Positions 59,512 to 64,000 of a stretch of 64,000 nt of DNA are shown piece by piece. The first letter of the stretch is position 1. Every line of letters begins with the position of its first letter. Origin of the DNA: Flavobacterium sp. (GTDB taxonomy: Bacteria > Bacteroidota > Bacteroidia > Flavobacteriales > Flavobacteriaceae). The stretch covers positions 28,572 to 92,571 of the forward strand of contig NZ_JAMWYY010000004.1 in NCBI RefSeq assembly GCF_024305175.1, read 5' to 3'. The position numbers and the translations under genes were made by a program. Below the pieces are notes generated by a model. It was given only the letters and a program-made list of their open reading frames with translations. It searched no databases and had not been told where the DNA came from.

Positions 59512-62145
59512 ATGAGCGAAGATAATTTTGAACCTATAGAAGGAGAGCAATACGAAGGTGATGCCCCGGAGCAGCAGGAAACCATAACCAAGGTTACCGG
59601 TATGTATAAAGACTGGTTCCTGGATTATGCTTCTTATGTTATCCTGGAGCGTGCCGTGCCTGCCATAGAAGACGGTTTTAAGCCCGTGCAGCGCCGTATT
59701 ATGCACTCGCTTAAAGAGCTTGACGACGGCCGGTATAACAAGGTGGCCAACGTTGTAGGTCATACCATGCAGTACCACCCGCATGGCGATGCCAGTATAG
59801 GCGATGCAATGGTGCAGATAGGGCAGAAGGAACTACTTATAGATACCCAGGGTAACTGGGGTAACATACTTACAGGCGATGGCGCCGCAGCACCACGTTA
59901 CATAGAGGCAAGGTTATCCAAGTTTGCGCTTGAGGTGCTTTACAGCCCTAAAGTCACCACATGGCAGCTATCATATGACGGGCGTAAGAATGAGCCTGTA
60001 AACCTGCCTGTAAAGTTCCCGTTGCTGTTAGCACAGGGAGCAGAGGGTATTGCTGTTGGTTTATCCACAAAAGTGCTGCCTCATAATTTTAATGAGCTGA
60101 TTGACGCTTCTATTAAAGTACTTAAAAATAAGCCTTTTACCATTTACCCTGACTTTCCTACAGGGGGAGTAGCTGACATATCAAATTATAATGATGGTAT
60201 GCGCGGCGGGCGTGTGCGTGTGCGTGCTAAAGTATCTCAATTAGATAAAAGTACACTTGTAATTACACAAATACCTTTTTCAACTAATACTTCAAGTCTT
60301 ATTGACAGTATATTGAAAGCCAACGAGAAAGGTAAAATAAAAATTAAAAAAATTGAAGACAATACCGCTGCTGATGTAGAGATACTGATACACCTCCCTA
60401 CGGGCGTTTCGCCTGATAAAACAATAGATGCACTGTTTGCCTTTACCGCCTGCGAAACCTCATTAGCGCCGCTTGGCTGCGTTATAGACGGGCATAAGCC
60501 TTATTTTGTAGGCGTAAGCGAAATGCTGCGTATTTCTACCAAACGTACTGTTGACCTGCTGAAGCGTGAACTTGAAATTCAGCTTGATGAATTTGAAGAG
60601 CAATGGCATTTCCTATCGTTAGAACGGATTTTTATTGAGAACAGAATTTACCGCCTTATTGAAGAGGAAGAAACCTGGGAGGGCGTTATACGTGCCATAG
60701 ATGAAGGCCTGAAGCCTTTTACCACACACCTTAAGCGCGCCGTTACTGAAGAGGATATTGTACGCCTGACAGAGATAAGGATTAAGAGGATTTCTAAATT
60801 TGATATTGATAAGGCCCAGGAAAAAATTGAAGCCCTTGAAGGCGAAATAGAGCAGGTAAAATATAACCTTGAGCATATTATAGATTTTGCCATAAAGTAC
60901 TTCCAGAACCTTAAAGAGAAGTATGGTAAAGGCAGGGAACGTAAAACAGAATTGCGCAGCTTTGATAATATAGAAGCTACAAAAGTGGTATTACGCAATA
61001 CCAAACTGTATATGAACAGGGAGGAAGGTTTTATTGGTACCGGCCTTAAAAAAGATGAATATGTAGCCGATTGCAGTGATATTGATGATGTTATCGTTTT
61101 CCTGCGTGATGGTAACATGATGGTAACCAAAGTTGATGTAAAGACCTTTGTAGGTAAAGACATAATTCACGCTGCCGTGTTTGATAAAAACGACAAGCGC
61201 ACCATATATAACATGATATACCGCGACGGCAAGTCGGGGCCAAGCTATGTTAAACGCTTTAATGTATCGGGTGTAACACGCGATAAGCTATATGACCTTA
61301 CACAAGGCACAAAGGGCTCTCAGGTATTGTACTTTTCCGCTAACCCGAATGGCGAGGCAGAGGTTGTAAACATATTGCTGCGACAGGTAGGCAGCATTAA
61401 AAAGCTGAAACTGGATCTTGACTTTGCCACGATAAGCATTAAAGGCCGTGCATCACGGGGTAATACAGTAACAAAATATCCTATAAAGCGTATTGAGCTT
61501 AAGGAAAAAGGCATATCAACATTAAAGCCCCGCCGCATTTGGTTTGATGATACGGTGCAGCGTTTAAATGTTGACGGCAGGGGAGAGTTGTTGGGTGAAT
61601 TCCGCCCCAATGACAGGTTGTTGATTATTAACCAGTCGGGCAAAGTAAAAACTATTGTACCCGAAATTACAACCCATTTTGATGAAGGCATGATAGTGCT
61701 TGAAAAGTGGGTACCTAAAAAGCCTGTTTCTGCTATATATTTTGATGGCGAAAAAGAACGCTACTATGTAAAACGCTTTCTTATAGAAAACGAAAACAGG
61801 GAAGAGATTTTTATAACGGAGCATGAGAAATCGCAACTGGAAATTGTTTCTACCGATTACAGGCCGGTTGCAGAGGTAATTTTTGCCAAGATAAAAGGAG
61901 TTCAGAAAGAAAACCTTGTTGTTGACCTTGAAAACTTTATTGCTGTCAAGGGTATTAAAGCGCTTGGTAACCAGCTTACTGCCGATAAGGTAAAACAGAT
62001 TAACCTGTTAGAGCCGTTGCCCTATGACGCACCTGAAGAAGAAGTGCCCGAAGAAATGGAAGTTAAAGGCGAAACCGACCTTACAGATGAAAACACTACT
62101 ATATCACTTGACGAAGACGGGCAGATTACCCTTTCATTAGATTAA
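59512..62145 (+). CDS. parC: DNA topoisomerase IV subunit A
   Basis: 877 residues. Cuts and rejoins both DNA strands through a tyrosine; with ParE it decatenates chromosomes. The winged-helix region is RAVPAIEDGFKPVQRRIM (47-64), with GHTMQYHPHGDASI (83-96), and the catalytic AAAPRYIEARLS with Y130. The tower and coiled-coil gate span about 240-490 (KYNLEHIIDFAIKYFQNL). The C-terminal domain (about 500-820) lacks a strong gyrase-box, so topoisomerase IV is favoured, and an acidic tail (EEEVPEEMEVKGETDLTDEN) ends it. It lies 3 bases after the lipoprotein gene. Confidence 0.95.
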   Translation: MSEDNFEPIEGEQYEGDAPEQQETITKVTGMYKDWFLDYASYVILERAVPAIEDGFKPVQRRIMHSLKELDDGRYNKVANVVGHTMQYHPHGDASIGDAMVQIGQKELLIDTQGNWGNILTGDGAAAPRYIEARLSKFALEVLYSPKVTTWQLSYDGRKNEPVNLPVKFPLLLAQGAEGIAVGLSTKVLPHNFNELIDASIKVLKNKPFTIYPDFPTGGVADISNYNDGMRGGRVRVRAKVSQLDKSTLVITQIPFSTNTSSLIDSILKANEKGKIKIKKIEDNTAADVEILIHLPTGVSPDKTIDALFAFTACETSLAPLGCVIDGHKPYFVGVSEMLRISTKRTVDLLKRELEIQLDEFEEQWHFLSLERIFIENRIYRLIEEEETWEGVIRAIDEGLKPFTTHLKRAVTEEDIVRLTEIRIKRISKFDIDKAQEKIEALEGEIEQVKYNLEHIIDFAIKYFQNLKEKYGKGRERKTELRSFDNIEATKVVLRNTKLYMNREEGFIGTGLKKDEYVADCSDIDDVIVFLRDGNMMVTKVDVKTFVGKDIIHAAVFDKNDKRTIYNMIYRDGKSGPSYVKRFNVSGVTRDKLYDLTQGTKGSQVLYFSANPNGEAEVVNILLRQVGSIKKLKLDLDFATISIKGRASRGNTVTKYPIKRIELKEKGISTLKPRRIWFDDTVQRLNVDGRGELLGEFRPNDRLLIINQSGKVKTIVPEITTHFDEGMIVLEKWVPKKPVSAIYFDGEKERYYVKRFLIENENREEIFITEHEKSQLEIVSTDYRPVAEVIFAKIKGVQKENLVVDLENFIAVKGIKALGNQLTADKVKQINLLEPLPYDAPEEEVPEEMEVKGETDLTDENTTISLDEDGQITLSLD

Positions 62146-62174
62146 TCTTTTATTTTATCATATTAAGAAAAGAA

Positions 62175-62197
62175 AAAGGCAGCCATCGGCTGCCTTT
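62175..62197 (+). terminator. First hairpin of a tandem terminator after parC
   Basis: Perfect 10-bp stem AAAGGCAGCC/GGCTGCCTTT around ATC, followed by CTGACTGTTTT. It starts 30 bases after the parC stop. Confidence 0.75.
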
Positions 62198-62200
62198 CTG

Positions 62201-62226
62201 ACTGTTTTACCCTCACGTAAAACAGT
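62201..62226. terminator. Second hairpin of a tandem terminator
   Basis: Perfect 10-bp stem ACTGTTTTAC/GTAAAACAGT around CCTCAC, just 3 bases after the first hairpin. It lies 24 bases from the stop of the opposing T9SS cargo gene and may also serve that gene. Confidence 0.6.
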
Positions 62227-62250
62227 ACAAACCCACACATTACAAAACTA

Positions 62251-63927
62251 TTACTTTTTAACAGCAACTTTATGTTGAGAAATTGCTCCGCTAACATTCA
62301 ATTGTAGGATATATACACCTTCCTGAAGTGATGATACATCTATAGTATTACCATTTGCCTGCGGTACTACCTGCCTTCCTGAAAGGTCGAACATATTATA
62401 TTGTACATCCTGTGCGCCAGCGCTAACATTAATAACCGACGCAGCAGGGTTAGGGTATAATGTAACATTGTTATTTTTAAACAGCTCTGTGCTTAAAGCT
62501 GCAGGCAGCTCTAAAAGTTCTCCGCCATTTGCTGATGCAACCCATAAACCAAATGCAGGCCCGTCACTGTTTACCGCCGGGTTAAGGAAACCACTTGCAA
62601 GTACAGTTATTGCAGCGCCATCTAACGATAACGTAGAAAGAGGTGCCTGGTAAGCCGCAACCACGGTATTACCATCAGATGTAGTTACATTTAGTGTATA
62701 ATCGTCTGTAGCAAGTTCAAGGTAACCATCAAAATCACCATACATGATATCATCAACTATTGTTCCTGCACCAACAGCTACCACATCTACAGTAGGAGCA
62801 TCGGTAGCACCATGAAATACCAATACATCAGTATTGCCCATTTCCATTGCCATTTCTCTTGCCATCGGATAAACATACAGGTCAAAAGGCTGGTTTGGCT
62901 CATAACCTTCGGTACTTACAATACCATTAGCTATTACAACATATGTTTCACCGGCAGTAAGTGTTGTAGTAAGATTATAAATGCTTTCACTTGCAGATGT
63001 ACTTGTAGCAGGTGCAATATCTATTGATATTTCTTCGCCTGCAGGAGCATCAATAAACGGTGTAGCAGTTCTGAAAGCAAAATCATCCTCTAATATTTCG
63101 CCATTTAAATAAACATCAACCAGTTGTGCAGCCATATCGGCAGAGTTGTGTATGATCTGAACTCTGGCAGTAGTGTTTGCCAGTGGCAGCGGTATTAAAT
63201 CTCCGCCGGCAGCAGTGGCAACCCACAAACCAAACGCAGGGCCATCACTATTCATTGAAGGATCTAAAAACCCACTTGCAAGGACTGTTATTGCCGAGCC
63301 CTGAAGTGCAAGCGTTTCAAGCGGAGCCTGATATGATGCTACTACAACAGCACCTGTCTCATCTGTGATGTCAATAATGTAATCATCCGTTAAAAGCTCA
63401 AGGTAATCATCTCCGAATGAAGGAAAAGAAATGTCATTTACTACAGTACCTGCAGGCACACTTGTTTCTACAACATCAACTGTAGGAGCATCCGGAGAAC
63501 CGTGGCTCACAAGCATATCTACAGCAGTAGCTGATGTGGCAACTTCTCTTGCACCTGCAAATACAGAAAGCTCAAATGGCTGTAATGGTGTATAACCTGT
63601 AGTGCTTACCAAGCCGTTAGCTACAATAATATACGTTTCATTTTCTGCAAGCGAAGTTGTCAGGGTATAAATACCATCAGCTGCAGATGTACTGTTACCC
63701 GGTGCAACAACAATTGTAAGGGGCGTGTTTGCAGGAGCATCCATAAATGCTGTGGCTGTCCTGAAAGCAAAATCATCTTCCAGTATGTCACCGTTTAAAT
63801 ATACATCAACTTCGGCTGCTGCTGCATCAGGGGAATTGTGGATAACCTGTACCCTGGCTGTTTGTGCCGTTGAGGACATACCTGATATGCCTAGAATAAC
63901 TGAAAATAAGAGTGTAATTTTTTTCAT
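62251..63927 (-). CDS. T9SS-secreted DUF4397 repeat protein
   Basis: 558 residues. Signal peptide MKKITLLFSVILGISGMSSTA, cleaved before QTA. Residues 24-253 and 254-478 are two copies of a 230-residue unit, and each holds two related half-units (VQVIHNSPDAAAAEVDVYLNG and VDMLVSHGSPDAPTVDVV), so four DUF4397-type modules in all. Residues about 484-558 are a T9SS type A sorting tail (TLYPNPAASVINVSAG, MFDLSGRQV, EGVYILQLN, KVAVKK). DUF4397 is a small beta-domain of unknown ligand, common in surface proteins. It should be exported and released or anchored. It is convergent with parC and has its own -7 element at 63957-63964. Confidence 0.92.
   Translation of the reverse strand: MKKITLLFSVILGISGMSSTAQTARVQVIHNSPDAAAAEVDVYLNGDILEDDFAFRTATAFMDAPANTPLTIVVAPGNSTSAADGIYTLTTSLAENETYIIVANGLVSTTGYTPLQPFELSVFAGAREVATSATAVDMLVSHGSPDAPTVDVVETSVPAGTVVNDISFPSFGDDYLELLTDDYIIDITDETGAVVVASYQAPLETLALQGSAITVLASGFLDPSMNSDGPAFGLWVATAAGGDLIPLPLANTTARVQIIHNSADMAAQLVDVYLNGEILEDDFAFRTATPFIDAPAGEEISIDIAPATSTSASESIYNLTTTLTAGETYVVIANGIVSTEGYEPNQPFDLYVYPMAREMAMEMGNTDVLVFHGATDAPTVDVVAVGAGTIVDDIMYGDFDGYLELATDDYTLNVTTSDGNTVVAAYQAPLSTLSLDGAAITVLASGFLNPAVNSDGPAFGLWVASANGGELLELPAALSTELFKNNNVTLYPNPAASVINVSAGAQDVQYNMFDLSGRQVVPQANGNTIDVSSLQEGVYILQLNVSGAISQHKVAVKK
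62494..63858 (-). repeat. Tandem duplication inside the DUF4397 gene (690-base period)
   Basis: Protein positions 24-253 (bases 63858-63169) and 254-478 (bases 63168-62494) align without a gap over most of their length at a period of 230 residues. Stretches such as DDFAFRTAT and NSDGPAFGLWVA are identical. This is a tandem gene-internal duplication. Confidence 0.85.
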
Positions 63928-63956
63928 CGCATTATTGTTTTTTGTTTAACATACAT

Positions 63957-63964
63957 CAAAATTA
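63957..63964 (-). promoter_or_regulatory. -7 promoter element (TAATTTTG) for the DUF4397 gene
   Basis: TAATTTTG on the minus strand, 29 bases before the ATG at 63927. No -33 TTG at standard spacing, and the window ends shortly upstream. Confidence 0.4.
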
Positions 63965-64000
63965 ATTAAACAAAAATCTAAAAGTAATACTGTTAAAGAA

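Noticed and set aside
60648..61163. Open frame opposite parC of over 170 residues
   Set aside because: It lies wholly inside an intact parC and has a Ser/Leu-rich composition typical of antisense frames.
1..64000. CRISPR arrays, prophage genes, insertion sequences and tRNA or rRNA genes
   Set aside because: No regularly spaced repeats, integrase, transposase, phage structural gene or tRNA-like cloverleaf was recognised.

Overview
The window is an ordinary stretch of chromosome from a member of the Bacteroidetes, most likely a Flavobacterium-like species. Evidence: a fused lpxC/fabZ gene, porX and two proteins with type IX secretion (T9SS) C-terminal tails, a surface lipoprotein with an S-D-D export signal, many copies of the Bacteroidetes -7 promoter element TANNTTTG, poor Shine-Dalgarno sequences and AT-rich intergenic DNA. 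I found no rRNA, tRNA, CRISPR array, prophage, transposase or integration site. No stretch longer than 300 bases lacks a gene.

Layout. 1-4.7 kb: small unknown proteins, an RhlE-type RNA helicase, a lone HutG-like ureohydrolase and an anchored coiled-coil protein. 4.8-10.7 kb: CPA-type antiporter, TauE/SafE exporter, alanine-dehydrogenase-family protein, then porX-tsaE. 10.8-18.4 kb: HD hydrolase, then a lipid A run lpxD - lpxC/fabZ - lpxA - efp - second lpxD-like gene - NTF2-like - membrane protein. 18.5-24.2 kb: sucD, then a DNA-repair and stress block (ligD, ku, a YciE-like protein with a lysine-rich tail, a uracil/hypoxanthine-DNA glycosylase). 24.4-30.9 kb: metallo-beta-lactamase-fold hydrolase, PAS histidine kinase, small proteins with a possible attenuator leader, OmpA-like lipoprotein, glycosyltransferase, HsdR_N-like nuclease-domain protein. 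30.9-35.8 kb: holA, small membrane protein, ettA, YdeI-like protein, pepT. 35.8-44.2 kb: a 1388-residue double-kinase hybrid sensor, HD and SRPBCC proteins, pyrD, HMG-CoA-lyase-like protein, unknown membrane protein. 44.3-53.4 kb: guaB, KefC/KefF-like pair, purB, barrel protein, surface lipoprotein, LpxH-like phosphatase, aroC. 53.5-64 kb: T9SS cargo protein, FAD oxidoreductase, lipoprotein, topoisomerase IV genes parE and parC with a lipoprotein gene wedged between them, and a second T9SS cargo protein built of DUF4397 repeats.

How the genes fit together. Lipid A synthesis is served by lpxD, lpxC/fabZ, lpxA and, far away, the LpxH-like phosphatase. PorX is a regulator of T9SS, and two likely T9SS clients lie in the same window. 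Ku and LigD form a two-gene end-joining operon. KefF-like and KefC-like proteins form a potassium efflux unit. Nucleotide synthesis (guaB, purB, pyrD) is scattered rather than clustered.

I saw no large unknown defence or mobile system. The most interesting signals are smaller: promoters whose -7 boxes sit 4-6 bases before start codons (possible leaderless mRNAs), a leader peptide and hairpin ahead of a small membrane protein gene, an LpxD paralogue lacking one conserved histidine, a lipoprotein gene overlapping the topoisomerase IV operon, and the histone-like tail on the YciE-type protein beside the end-joining genes.
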